DNA of 49,940 bases from Lautropia sp. SCN 69-89 (GTDB lineage Bacteria; Pseudomonadota; Gammaproteobacteria; Burkholderiales; Burkholderiaceae_E): positions 1 through 49,940 of the forward strand of contig MEED01000033.1 in assembly GCA_001724855.1 (NCBI GenBank), in the 5' to 3' direction. Positions 29,180 through 37,534 of this stretch are shown here, in pieces. The notes under the pieces were generated by a model. It did no database searches and was not told the DNA's origin. It was given only the letters and a program-made list of their open reading frames with translations. Position 1 is the stretch's first letter, and each line of letters opens with the position of its first letter. The translations under genes and the position numbers were made by a program.

Positions 29180-30523
29180 ATGAAGACATGCAGGCAGGGC
29201 GGCGTGGCCGCCTGGACGCGGCGCGCATTGGGCGCAGGCGCGATTGCGCTCGGGCTGGCGATGTCGTCGCCGGCGCTGGCGGTCACCGAGATCCAGTGGT
29301 GGCACGCGATGACCGGCGCGTTGAACGACAAGGTCAACGACTTCGCCGAGCGCTTCAACAAGAGCCAGACCGAGTACAAGGTGGTGCCGGTCTTCAAGGG
29401 CTCGTACCCCGAGACGATGACCGCGGCGATCGCGGCGTTCCGTGCCGGCAACGCGCCGCACATCGTGCAGGTGTTCGAGGTGGGCACCGCGACGATGATG
29501 GCGGCCAAGGGCGCGATCGTGCCCGTCGAGAAGCTGATGAAGGACGCCGGCGAGAAGTTCGACCGCAGCGCCTACGTGCCGGCGGTGGCGGGCTACTACA
29601 CCAGCCGCAAGGGCGAGATGCTGTCGTTCCCGTTCAACAGCTCGACCACGATCTTCTACTACAACAAGGACGTGCTGGCGAAGGCCGGCGTCGACAAGGT
29701 ACCCGAGACCTGGCCCGAGTTCGCCGCCGCGATGGCGAAGATCAAGGCCTCGGGCGCATCGAGCTGCCCGTTCACCTCGAGCTGGGCAAGCTGGGTGCAC
29801 ATGGAGAGCTTCTCCACCTGGCACAACACGCTGTTCGCGACCGAGAACAACGGTTTCAGCAGCCTGAAGGCGCGCATGGCGGTGAACACGCCGCTGCACG
29901 AGCGGCACCTGAACAACCTGCTGAACTGGTCGAAGAGCGGGCTGTTCTTCTATCCGGGCCGCACGAACCAGGGCGACGCGAAGTTCTACAGCGGCGAGTG
30001 CGCGCTGTTCACCGGCAGCTCGTCGGCCTACGCGAACGTCAAGCGCAACGCGAAATTCAACTTCGGCATCTCGAAGCTGCCGTACTACTCCGACGTGCCG
30101 GGCGCGCCGCAGAACACGATCATCGGCGGCGCGAGCCTGTGGGTGATGAGCGGCAAGAAGCCAGCCGAATACAAGGGCGTGGCGAAGTTCTTCGCGTTCC
30201 TGTCCTCGCCCCAGTTGCAGGCCGAGTGGCACCAGAGCACCGGCTACCTGCCGCTCACGCTGGCCGCCTACGAGCTCACGAAGAAGAGCGGCTACTACGA
30301 GAAGAACCCGGGCACCGACGTGTCGGTGCAGCAGATGATCGTCAAGACGACCGACAAGTCGCGCGGCGTGCGGCTCGGCAACATGGTGCAGATTCGCGAC
30401 ATCGTGCATGAGGAGATCGAGTCGATGCTCGGCGGCAAGCAGGACGCGAAGACCGCGCTCGCCAACATGAAGCGGCGCGGCGACGAGCAGCTCGTCCGCT
30501 TCGAGCGCACTGCCCGGGAGTAG
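29180..30523 (+). CDS. ugpB: sn-glycerol-3-phosphate ABC transporter, periplasmic binding protein
   Basis: A 447-residue extracytoplasmic solute-binding protein. The signal peptide (basic N terminus, hydrophobic stretch, SSPALA) should be cleaved near residue 34. The family-specific segments are IQWWHAMTGALNDKVNDFA, SFPFNSSTTIFYYNKD, GAPQNTIIGGASLWVMSGK and EWHQSTGYLPLT, all matching UgpB closely. It delivers glycerol-3-phosphate or glycerophosphodiesters to UgpA/UgpE. The RBS GGAGAG is 8 bases before ATG 29180. Its stop is in the same reading frame as the following ugpA, 3 bases before that gene's start. Confidence 0.96.
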   Translation: MKTCRQGGVAAWTRRALGAGAIALGLAMSSPALAVTEIQWWHAMTGALNDKVNDFAERFNKSQTEYKVVPVFKGSYPETMTAAIAAFRAGNAPHIVQVFEVGTATMMAAKGAIVPVEKLMKDAGEKFDRSAYVPAVAGYYTSRKGEMLSFPFNSSTTIFYYNKDVLAKAGVDKVPETWPEFAAAMAKIKASGASSCPFTSSWASWVHMESFSTWHNTLFATENNGFSSLKARMAVNTPLHERHLNNLLNWSKSGLFFYPGRTNQGDAKFYSGECALFTGSSSAYANVKRNAKFNFGISKLPYYSDVPGAPQNTIIGGASLWVMSGKKPAEYKGVAKFFAFLSSPQLQAEWHQSTGYLPLTLAAYELTKKSGYYEKNPGTDVSVQQMIVKTTDKSRGVRLGNMVQIRDIVHEEIESMLGGKQDAKTALANMKRRGDEQLVRFERTARE

Positions 30524-30526
30524 CGC

Positions 30527-31411
30527 CTGGAAAAGCGTGTCGTTTTCCGCGCGACCGGCTGGCTGCCGGTCGCGCTGCTCGCGCCGCAGCTGACGATCGT
30601 CCTGGTCTTCTTCTACTGGCCTGCGTCGCAGGCGCTGTTCCAGTCGGTCTTCATCCAGGACGCGTTCGGCGGCAGCCTCGAGTTCGTCGGGCTGGAAAAC
30701 TTCCAGACGCTGTTCGCCGACGAGCTGTACCTCAATTCGTTCGAGGTCACCGCGGTCTTCTCGGTCGCGGTCACGCTGATCGGCCTGACGCTGAGCCTGG
30801 GGCTGGCCTACTTCGCCGATCGCGCGATCCGCGGCGCGCTGGCCTTTCGCACGCTGCTGATCGTGCCGTACGCGATCGCGCCGGTGATCGCCGGCGTGCT
30901 ATGGATGTTCCTGTTCAACCCGACGCTGGGCATCGTCACGCACTGGCTGCGCGGGGCGGGCGTGGAGTGGGACCACGTGCTCGACGGCAACCAGGCGATG
31001 ATCCTGATCGTGATCGCGGCAGTCTGGAAGCAGATCAGCTACAACTTCATCTTCTTCCTGGCCGGCCTGCAGTCGATCCCGAAGTCGCTGATCGAGGCGG
31101 CGGCAATCGACGGCGCGGGCGCGTGGCGCACGTTCCGCTCGGTGATCTTCCCGCTGCTGTCGCCCACCACCTTCTTCCTGCTGGTGGTGAACGTGGTGTA
31201 CGCGTTCTTCGATACCTTCGCGATCGTCGACGCGGCCACCGCCGGTGGGCCCGGCAAGGCGACCGAGATCCTCGTCTACAAGGTCTACAACGACGGCGTC
31301 AAGGCGCTCGACATCGGCAGCTCGGCGGCGCAATCGGTGGTGCTGATGACGATCGTGCTGGTGCTCACGGTGGTGCAGTTCCGCTACGTCGAGAAGCGGG
31401 TCCGGTACTGA
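30527..31411 (+). CDS. ugpA: sn-glycerol-3-phosphate ABC transporter permease, CTG start likely
   Basis: A 294-residue permease with six membrane helices, pairing with UgpE. The EAA loop is [36 protein letters not shown] precedes it. Homology reaches back to [13 protein letters not shown], but no ATG, GTG or TTG exists in frame between the ugpB stop (30521-30523) and that point. The only initiator candidate is CTG at 30527, with GGGAG 6 bases upstream, giving (M)EKRV as in relatives. A downstream ATG at 30863 would remove two to three helices and is unlikely. Confidence 0.93.
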   Translation: MEKRVVFRATGWLPVALLAPQLTIVLVFFYWPASQALFQSVFIQDAFGGSLEFVGLENFQTLFADELYLNSFEVTAVFSVAVTLIGLTLSLGLAYFADRAIRGALAFRTLLIVPYAIAPVIAGVLWMFLFNPTLGIVTHWLRGAGVEWDHVLDGNQAMILIVIAAVWKQISYNFIFFLAGLQSIPKSLIEAAAIDGAGAWRTFRSVIFPLLSPTTFFLLVVNVVYAFFDTFAIVDAATAGGPGKATEILVYKVYNDGVKALDIGSSAAQSVVLMTIVLVLTVVQFRYVEKRVRY

Positions 31412-31465
31412 AGCCGCGCCGCGAGACCCGACGCCGCCTCCACCGCCAAGCCGTCGCCCGGAACC

Positions 31466-32311
31466 ATGCCCGATCGCAGCCTGCTCAGCCGCCTGCTCAC
31501 CTACGCGGTGCTGGTGGTCGGCGTGGCGATCGTCGCGTTCCCGGTCTGGGTGACCTTCGTCGCCTCCACGCAGACGTTCGACCAGGTGATGGCGGTGCCG
31601 ATGTCGCTCGCGCCCGGCGACCAGTTCCTGCAGAACTACGCCCAGGTGCTTGCATCGGGCGCCGGCAACAGCGGCGCGCCGGTGACGCGGATGATGCTCA
31701 ACAGCCTGATCATGGCGCTGGCGATCGCGCTGGGCAAGATCGCGATCTCGCTGCTGTCGGCATTCGCGCTGATCTACTTCCGCTTCCCCTTCCGGCAGAC
31801 GGCGTTCTGGCTGATCTTCATCACGCTGATGCTGCCGGTGGAGGTGCGCATCATGCCCACCTACCAGGTGATGTCCGATCTCGGACTGCTCGACACCTAC
31901 GCCGGGCTCACGCTGCCGCTGATCGCCTCGGCCACCGCGACCTTCCTGTTCCGCCAGTTCTTCATGACGGTGCCCGACGAACTGGCCGAAGCCGCGAAGA
32001 TCGACGGTGCCGGCCCGATGCACTTCTTCTGGCACGTTCTGCTGCCGCTGTCGCGCACCAGCATCGCGGCGTTGTTCGTGATCCAGTTCGTCTACGGCTG
32101 GAACCAGTACCTGTGGCCGCTGCTGGTCACCACGCAGGAGTCGATGTATCCGGTGGTGATCGGCCTGAAGCGCATGATCTCGGGTGGCGACGCCGCGATC
32201 GAGTGGAACCTGGTGATGGCCACCGCGGTGCTCGCGATGCTGCCGCCGGTGGCGGTGGTCGTGCTGATGCAGAAATGGTTCGTCAAGGGACTGGTGGAGT
32301 CCGACAAGTGA
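31466..32311 (+). CDS. ugpE: sn-glycerol-3-phosphate ABC transporter permease
   Basis: A 281-residue six-helix permease, the second channel subunit. The EAA loop is ELAEAAKIDGAGPMHFFWHV; LPVEVRIMPTYQVMSDLGLLD is diagnostic of UgpE. The C terminus MQKWFVKGLVESDK is complete. It starts 54 bases after ugpA and overlaps ugpQ by 4 bases (GTGA). The expected next gene, ugpC (the ATPase), is missing. Confidence 0.96.
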   Translation: MPDRSLLSRLLTYAVLVVGVAIVAFPVWVTFVASTQTFDQVMAVPMSLAPGDQFLQNYAQVLASGAGNSGAPVTRMMLNSLIMALAIALGKIAISLLSAFALIYFRFPFRQTAFWLIFITLMLPVEVRIMPTYQVMSDLGLLDTYAGLTLPLIASATATFLFRQFFMTVPDELAEAAKIDGAGPMHFFWHVLLPLSRTSIAALFVIQFVYGWNQYLWPLLVTTQESMYPVVIGLKRMISGGDAAIEWNLVMATAVLAMLPPVAVVVLMQKWFVKGLVESDK

Positions 32312-33036
32312 GCTGGCCGTATCCGCGCATGGTCGCGCATCGCGGCGCAGGCAGGCTCGCGCCGGAGAACACGCTGGCGGCGATCCGGCTGGGCGCGTCG
32401 TTCGGCTACGCGATGTTCGAATTCGACGTGAAGCTCGCCGGTGACGGCGTGCTGGTGCTGATGCACGACGCGACGCTCGAGCGCACCACCGACGGCGCCG
32501 GGCGCGTGGCCGGCCACGCGTTCGGCGAGCTGGCACGACTCGACGCGGGAAGCTGGCACTCGGCGGCCTTTGCCGGCGAGCCGATCCCGACGCTCGAGCG
32601 CGTGGCCCGCTGGCTGCTGCGCAACGGGCGAATGGCCAACATCGAGATCAAGCCTTGCCCCGGGCGCGAGGCCGAAACCGGCGCGGCGGTGGCGCTCGAG
32701 GCGCGCAGGCTCTGGCAGGGGGCGGCGACGGTGCCGATCCTGTCGTCGTTCTCCGAAGAAGCGCTCGAGGCGGCGCGCCGCGTGGCGCCGGAGTTGCCGC
32801 GCGCGCTGCTGTTCGGCGAGTTGCCTGAAGACTGGGCGCAGCGCTGCCTGGCGCTGGGCTGCGTCGCGCTCGACGCGCACGAGGCCACGCTCACCGAGCC
32901 GGTGATCGCCAGCGCGCATCGGGCCGGGCTGCGAGTGATCGCGTATACGGTGAACGACCCGGCGCGCGCCGAGGCGCTGATCGGGTGGGGGCTCGATTCG
33001 CTGATCACCGACGCGGTCGACCTGATCGCGCCCTGA
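32308..33036 (+). CDS. ugpQ: Glycerophosphodiester phosphodiesterase
   Basis: Cytoplasmic GDPD-type TIM barrel releasing glycerol-3-phosphate from glycerophosphodiesters; 242 residues. Catalytic features: HRG at 11-13 followed by PENT, the metal residues in FEFDVKLAGDGVLVLMHD, and NIEIKPCPG. It starts with GTG 32308, overlapping the ugpE stop. In the usual operon ugpC lies between ugpE and ugpQ; here the two are directly coupled, so uptake and hydrolysis are co-translated but no ATPase is made from this locus. Confidence 0.94.
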   Translation: MSWPYPRMVAHRGAGRLAPENTLAAIRLGASFGYAMFEFDVKLAGDGVLVLMHDATLERTTDGAGRVAGHAFGELARLDAGSWHSAAFAGEPIPTLERVARWLLRNGRMANIEIKPCPGREAETGAAVALEARRLWQGAATVPILSSFSEEALEAARRVAPELPRALLFGELPEDWAQRCLALGCVALDAHEATLTEPVIASAHRAGLRVIAYTVNDPARAEALIGWGLDSLITDAVDLIAP

Positions 33037-33152
33037 GCGCGTGGGTTCGGGCTTTCCCGCATTGGCTGCGGTGCGCCGAGCACGCTTGACTGGGGTCAAG
33101 GTGGGCGTCGGGGTCGGCCTTACGATGGGCGCATCGCTCTCGGGAGACGGGA

Positions 33153-33536
33153 ATGCCTTTGTCCGAAGCCCAGCTCGGCGAGCTGCTCAGCCAGATCCGG
33201 CAACGGCTCGCCGTTCTCGAAGAAGAAATCGCGCGCAAGCTCGGCCAGGCGTCGGAAGAGTTCTCGGCGTTCGAGCGCATCGGCGACAGTGGCGACCTGT
33301 CGTCGATCCTGATCGAAGGCGAGGTCGAGATGTCGGAGGCGCTGCGCGACATCGACGAATGGCGCGGGCTGCGCGGCGCGCTGCGCCGGTGCGAAGAGGG
33401 CACCTACGGCGTGTGCATCGATTGCGGCGCCGAGATTCCGTTCGAGCGGCTGCGCGCCAGCCCGATGGCGCTGCGCTGCGTCGATTGCCAGGTGCGTTCG
33501 GAGCGGCGCGAAGGGTCGCATCACTCGACGATGTGA
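33153..33536 (+). CDS. DksA/TraR-type zinc-finger protein
   Basis: A 127-residue protein with an N-terminal coiled coil (residues about 5-75) and a four-cysteine zinc finger: C88 and C91 in GVCIDCG, C109 and C112 in RCVDCQ. DksA-type proteins bind the RNA polymerase secondary channel and modulate initiation with ppGpp. This short paralogue differs from housekeeping DksA (about 150 residues) and its regulon is unknown. ATG 33153 gives MPLSEAQLGEL. It converges with imuB, whose stop is 23 bases away. Confidence 0.88.
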   Translation: MPLSEAQLGELLSQIRQRLAVLEEEIARKLGQASEEFSAFERIGDSGDLSSILIEGEVEMSEALRDIDEWRGLRGALRRCEEGTYGVCIDCGAEIPFERLRASPMALRCVDCQVRSERREGSHHSTM

Positions 33537-33559
33537 GCAGGCGGGAGGGTGAAGGAGTC

Positions 33560-35131
33560 CTAGCCGAACCGCCCGTGCACGAACCATCCGCGGCGGGCGT
33601 CATCGGGCGCCAGGCGTTCGCGGTAGATCCAGTACAGCGCGTGATGCTCGTCTTCGGCGATGAAGTAGTCGCGTTGCACCAGCGAGGCGTCCCACCAGCC
33701 GCCTTCGATCCGCTCCGGGCCGGCCAGCAGGGTGAGCGCCGAATGCCACCAGGGCCGGTTGTTGCGTTCGCCGATCGCCACCGGTTCGCGCAGTAGCCAC
33801 AAGGGCCTGGGCAGGCCGGCCACCGGGGCGTCGGCGATCGGCCCCGACGGACGGGAGCGGCTCGCCGCGGCAGCCGTTTGCGACGCGCCGGCCGACGGCG
33901 GCTGCCCGGGCGCATTCACCGCTTCGACCCGGTAGGCGACCTCGGGACGATGGTCGGCCACCAGCGCCAGGCGTTGCACCTGGCGCGGGCCGAGTCGTGC
34001 CTGCAGCCGCTCGACCAGCCGCGCCAGGCTTTCGTGCGCGGTGTCGGTGCCCGGAAAGAGTTGGGCGCTCGTTGCGGGCAGCGGGAGGATCTCGTCGCAG
34101 CGCAGGCGCAGCGCGCGTACCGGCGCCGGCAGCCGGGTGACCGCCAGCCGCTCGCGCAGCAGCGTGCACAGCCGCTCTGGATCGCGGCTCGGGTCGGCGA
34201 GCCGGATCGCCAGCAGCGTGTCGGCGCGCCGCTCGCTCGCGCTGCGCCGCTCGTGCTCGGCGTGCAACTCGAACCCGTGCACCGCGCAGTGGCGTGCCGC
34301 CAGCCATCCGGCAAGCCGCTCGAGCAGGCGCCGCGCGGCGAACAGCAGCGCCTCGGCGTGCTCGACCTGCGACAGCAGTTCGAGCCGCGTCTCGAAGCAC
34401 TCGGGCGCCTCGAACCAGCGGCGCGGCTCGGGCTGGCGTCCGAGCGCGCGGTCGAGTTCGTCGAGCAGCGCGCGCCCGCAGCGGCGCGCCAGGCCGGCGC
34501 GCGGAAGGGCGAGCAGGTCGTCGATGCGGCGCGCGCCGATCGCTTCGAGGGTGTCGCGTTGCGCCCGGCTGCGGGCGAGCAGCGCCGCCGGCAGTTCGCG
34601 CAAGGCGGCTTCGAGCCCGGCCTCGCCGGCCTGCAGGCCGTCGCGATGGCGCGCGAACAGCCAGGCTGCCGCGGCGTTCGGCGCCGCGCCGATGCGCGCC
34701 GGGAATCCGAGTACTTGCAGTCCCTGACGCAATTGCGCGAGCAGGGCGCCGGCTCCGCCGAAGCAGCGCAGGCTGGGCGCCACTTCGAGCAGCAGGCCGC
34801 ATGGACAGGGCGTGTCGTCGAGTTCGCCGAACGGCAGGTCGGCCTGCAGGCTGACCGCGGGCGTGAACTGCAGCGCCCAGGCGGCCAGCGCGTGAAGGGT
34901 CGCCTGTTCGCCTGCGCGGTCGCGCTCATGCAACAGCAGCGCCGGGGCGAGCGCCAGTGCGGCGGCGCGCTTCATGCCGGGCACGATGCCCAGCGCGCGC
35001 GCGTGTTCGTCGGCGTCGAGGATCAGCAGCCGGTCGGAGATCGCCAGCGGCCGGGCCTCGCTGGAGGCCGGCGCGCCGCAGCGGGCAGCGTCGAGCGAGA
35101 GCCGGTCGAAGAACAGGCCGAACCACCACAT
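33560..35131 (-). CDS. imuB: ImuB, catalytically inactive Y-family polymerase-like protein
   Basis: A 523-residue Y-family polymerase relative acting as the scaffold of the ImuA-ImuB-DnaE2 mutasome, contacting the beta clamp. The N terminus MWWFGLFFDRLSLDA is typical of ImuB, with the polymerase-type palm acids not conserved. GIGAARRIDDLLALPR-like helix-hairpin-helix residues (IGARRIDDLLALPRAGL) lie mid-protein, and the C-terminal WWHSALTLLAGPERIEGGWWD with RDYFIAEDE is the conserved ImuB ending. It starts 59 bases after imuA in the LexA-controlled operon. Confidence 0.93.
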   Translation of the reverse strand: MWWFGLFFDRLSLDAARCGAPASSEARPLAISDRLLILDADEHARALGIVPGMKRAAALALAPALLLHERDRAGEQATLHALAAWALQFTPAVSLQADLPFGELDDTPCPCGLLLEVAPSLRCFGGAGALLAQLRQGLQVLGFPARIGAAPNAAAAWLFARHRDGLQAGEAGLEAALRELPAALLARSRAQRDTLEAIGARRIDDLLALPRAGLARRCGRALLDELDRALGRQPEPRRWFEAPECFETRLELLSQVEHAEALLFAARRLLERLAGWLAARHCAVHGFELHAEHERRSASERRADTLLAIRLADPSRDPERLCTLLRERLAVTRLPAPVRALRLRCDEILPLPATSAQLFPGTDTAHESLARLVERLQARLGPRQVQRLALVADHRPEVAYRVEAVNAPGQPPSAGASQTAAAASRSRPSGPIADAPVAGLPRPLWLLREPVAIGERNNRPWWHSALTLLAGPERIEGGWWDASLVQRDYFIAEDEHHALYWIYRERLAPDDARRGWFVHGRFG

Positions 35132-35190
35132 GGGATCGTTGGGGCGAGGCGGGTGCTGCCGGGATGCGTCTCGATCTTGCCCGGGCGGGG

Positions 35191-35913
35191 CTAATTGAGC
35201 GTGCCTGCGCGCGAGGTGTCGTGGCGGACGTGGATCGTGCGCATCGGGCGGGATTCGGCGGTGGTGGCGAGCGTGCTGGCACGCGGGCGGATCGCTGAAA
35301 CCGGCTGCGGCAGGTCGATGAGAATCGGGTCGGCGATGACCGGGCCGCGGCGCTTGAGGATCTGTACCGACAGGCGCTGATCGGGGCGCGGCAGCAGCAG
35401 CAGGCGCAGCGGTGCAGGCGAGGCTTCGAACTGCGCCGCCAGCGGCCGGAACAGGAAGACCGGGCCGCTGGCCGGCTGCGCGGCCGACTGCATGCGGCGC
35501 AGGTGCTCGGGGCGGGTGCGCTCCTGGGGCAGCCAGGCGAGCAGGGCGCCGAAGGCCGCGCTCTTCAGTGTCTGCTCGACCGCCCACAGGCGATCGGCGG
35601 CATTGGGCGCCTGCACGACCAGCAGGTAGTCGAGGTCGATGCCGTGGCTGGCGAGCGCCGGGGCGTAGGGCTGCAGCGGTGGCGCCAGCAGCACGACGAA
35701 GCGGCGCTCGCGGGTGAGCTGGCGCAACAGCGGCACCAGCAGGCGCAGTTCGCCGATACCCGATTCGCGGCCGATCAGTTCGGTGAGCATGCCCGCCGGC
35801 CAGCCCGCGCCGGGCAGCTCGGCGTCGAGCACCGGGAACCCGCTGGACACGGCGGCGATGCCGGCATGCAACTGGCTGGCACGCCAGACCGCGGCGGGCA
35901 GGACCGACGACAT
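35191..35913 (-). CDS. imuA: ImuA, RecA-like SOS mutagenesis protein
   Basis: A 240-residue RecA/SulA-like protein of the mutasome. FPVLDAELPGAGWPAGMLTELIG is the family's recombinase-like opening (about 29-51). The P-loop is degenerate (GRESGIGELRLL in place of a Walker A), which is normal for ImuA. It starts 7 bases after the lexA stop and precedes imuB. It helps recruit the mutasome to damaged sites through RecA; this role comes from work on homologues in Caulobacter and Mycobacterium. Confidence 0.9.
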   Translation of the reverse strand: MSSVLPAAVWRASQLHAGIAAVSSGFPVLDAELPGAGWPAGMLTELIGRESGIGELRLLVPLLRQLTRERRFVVLLAPPLQPYAPALASHGIDLDYLLVVQAPNAADRLWAVEQTLKSAAFGALLAWLPQERTRPEHLRRMQSAAQPASGPVFLFRPLAAQFEASPAPLRLLLLPRPDQRLSVQILKRRGPVIADPILIDLPQPVSAIRPRASTLATTAESRPMRTIHVRHDTSRAGTLN

Positions 35914-35920
35914 CGTTGCC

Positions 35921-36565
35921 TCACAAGGCCTTGCCGCCGCGCAGCAGGCCGACCGCGATGCCTTCGAGCGCGAAGGTATCGCTGCGGCTGTCGACGAGGA
36001 TCGGCTCGAAGTCGGGGTTTTCGGGCAGCAGTTCGATCGTGTGGCCCTTGCGGCGCCAGCGCTTGACGGTGACCTCGTCGCCGACGCGGGCAACGACGAC
36101 CTGGCCGTTGCGCGCTTCGCCGGCGCGACGTACCGCGAGCAGGTCGCCGTCGAAGATGCCGGCGTCGCGCATGCTCATGCCGCGCACCTTCAGCAGGTAA
36201 TCGGGCTTGTCGTGGAACAGGTTCGGATCGACCGCGTAGCTGGCTTCGATGTGCTCCTGCGCGAGGATCGGGCTGCCGGCGGCTACCCGCCCGACCAGCG
36301 GCAGGCTGAGTGCGATCTGCACCGCCCGCGGGGTCTCGTCGACCGAATCGGGCAGCAGCTTCAGGCGAATGCCGCGCGACGCGCCCGAGGCGAGTTCGAT
36401 CACGCCCTTGCGCGCCAGCGCCTTCAGGTGCTCTTCGGCGGCGTTCGGCGAACGAAAGCCCAGCTGCGCGGCGATTTCAGCCCGGGTGGGCGGAAAGCCG
36501 GTGTCGGCGATGTGCTGCCTGATCAGTGCCAGGATCTGCTGCTGGCGCGCGGTGAGATCCCGCAT
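35921..36565 (-). CDS. lexA: LexA repressor
   Basis: A 214-residue SOS repressor. The winged-helix DNA-binding domain opens with [20 protein letters not shown] and the recognition helix [12 protein letters not shown]. The self-cleavage site is A96-G97 in GRVAAGSPI; the catalytic serine is S131 (GMSMRDAG) and the lysine K168 (VTVKRW). It is the first gene of a lexA-imuA-imuB operon and is autoregulated through the box 30 bases upstream. This lexA linked to imuAB may be the main LexA or a second, cassette-associated one; other lexA genes cannot be excluded. Confidence 0.96.
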   Translation of the reverse strand: MRDLTARQQQILALIRQHIADTGFPPTRAEIAAQLGFRSPNAAEEHLKALARKGVIELASGASRGIRLKLLPDSVDETPRAVQIALSLPLVGRVAAGSPILAQEHIEASYAVDPNLFHDKPDYLLKVRGMSMRDAGIFDGDLLAVRRAGEARNGQVVVARVGDEVTVKRWRRKGHTIELLPENPDFEPILVDSRSDTFALEGIAVGLLRGGKAL

Positions 36566-36594
36566 CGGGGGCTCCGGGTCGGCGTGTTCGGGAT

Positions 36595-36610
36595 CTGTAT
36601 TTTTATACAG
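36595..36610 (-). promoter_or_regulatory. LexA (SOS) box of lexA-imuA-imuB
   Basis: CTGTATTTTTATACAG fits CTGT-N8-ACAG and is AT-rich in the centre, 29 bases before the lexA start codon. It has the same half-sites as the dnaE2 box, so both loci should be co-induced by DNA damage. Confidence 0.92.
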
Positions 36611-36756
36611 TACCCGGGTCTTTTCAAGCGATTTCGCACTGGATGCGGGCGTGGCGATCGTCGCGCCGGCTTCGCACGCCCACGCGATCTGATTCCGCGC
36701 AAGAACCCGGCGGGCGGCACTGTGCATCGATGGACGTTTGTGGCAAAGTCGAAAAA

Positions 36757-36826
36757 CGGACCGGCAATCCGGTCCGCGGTATTGCATTTCCCGGTTTGCT
36801 CGCTCAGGTGTCCCTCGAAATGCAAT
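36757..36826 (+). promoter_or_regulatory. Two stem-loops in the leader of the RRM gene
   Basis: The first is CGGACCGG-CAAT-CCGGTCCG (36757-36776), a perfect 8-bp stem with a tetraloop. The second pairs ATTGCATTTC (36781-36790) with GAAATGCAAT (36817-36826) around a 26-base loop. Both lie in the 290-base gap between lexA and the RRM gene, ending 30 bases before its start. Structured 5' leaders are common for cold-inducible RNA-binding genes; the function here is inferred. Confidence 0.55.
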
Positions 36827-36855
36827 GAGTCCAACGGTCCGAGGAACGAGTTTCG

Positions 36856-37335
36856 ATGGGAACCAAGATCTACGTGGGCAACCTGCCGTGGCGTGCGACC
36901 GATGCGCAGCTGTCGCAGCTGTTCGGCAATCACGGTGAAGTCATCGACGCCAAGATCGTCACCGATCGCGAAACCGGCCGCTCGCGCGGCTTCGGTTTCG
37001 TCACGATGGCTTCCGACGAGGCTGCACAGGCCGCCATCCGCGCCCTGAACGGCTATTCGCTCGAAGGCCGCAGCCTGGTGGTCAACGAGGCGCGCGAGCA
37101 GTCCGGCGGCGGCGGTGGCGGCTTCGGCCGCGGCGGCGGTGGCGGGGGCTACGGCGGTGGCCGCGGAGGCGGCGGCGGCGGCTACGGCGGAGGTGGTGGC
37201 GGCGGTGGCCGCGGAGGCGGCTACGGCGGCGGTGGTGGCGGCTACGGTGGTGGCGGCGGCGGCGGCTACGGCGGCGACCGCGAAGGCGGTGGCGGCCGCG
37301 GCGGCCAGCGACGCGCCCGCCAGTTCGGCCAGTAG
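36856..37335 (+). CDS. RNA-binding protein: one RRM plus glycine-rich tail
   Basis: A 159-residue protein with a single RRM (residues 4-82): RNP2 is IYVGNL (5-10) and RNP1 is RGFGFVTM (44-51). The C-terminal half is a Gly-rich, Gly/Tyr/Arg low-complexity tail ending QRRARQFGQ. Bacterial and plant glycine-rich RRM proteins act as RNA chaperones, often induced by cold; tails like this can drive condensate formation. The role here is by homology. It has its own structured leader and a downstream stem-loop, so it is likely monocistronic. Confidence 0.93.
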   Translation: MGTKIYVGNLPWRATDAQLSQLFGNHGEVIDAKIVTDRETGRSRGFGFVTMASDEAAQAAIRALNGYSLEGRSLVVNEAREQSGGGGGGFGRGGGGGGYGGGRGGGGGGYGGGGGGGGRGGGYGGGGGGYGGGGGGGYGGDREGGGGRGGQRRARQFGQ

Positions 37336-37362
37336 AGCCGTCTTCCTCTATCCTGTCCTCAT

Positions 37363-37398
37363 CGCTTCGCGCCGGTACTGCCGGCGCGAAGCGTTTCT
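37363..37398 (+). terminator. Likely terminator after the RRM gene
   Basis: CGCTTCGCGCCGG-TACTG-CCGGCGCGAAGCG is a perfect 13-bp stem with a 5-base loop followed by TTTCT. The T-run is short, but the stem is very stable and lies 27 bases past the stop codon. Confidence 0.75.
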
Positions 37399-37534
37399 GC
37401 CGGACAACACTCCCCGGGGGTAGGACGCGCCTCCCCCTCGATGGCTATAGACGGGTCGATCCGGACTGCGCCCAATACGCACGAGTGCCTGAGACAGGCA
37501 TTCGCCCACTGTTCCCGCCGAGGAGGAAGACCCG

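Noticed and set aside
30515-30535. Programmed stop read-through making a UgpB-UgpA fusion
   Set aside because: A periplasmic binding protein fused to a permease is not expected, and a good Shine-Dalgarno plus CTG gives the normal UgpA N terminus.
37105-37310. Regular short repeats that could look like a CRISPR array or minisatellite
   Set aside because: These are GGC/GGT/TAC codon repeats of the Gly/Tyr-rich tail of the RRM protein; no spacer structure and in-frame coding.
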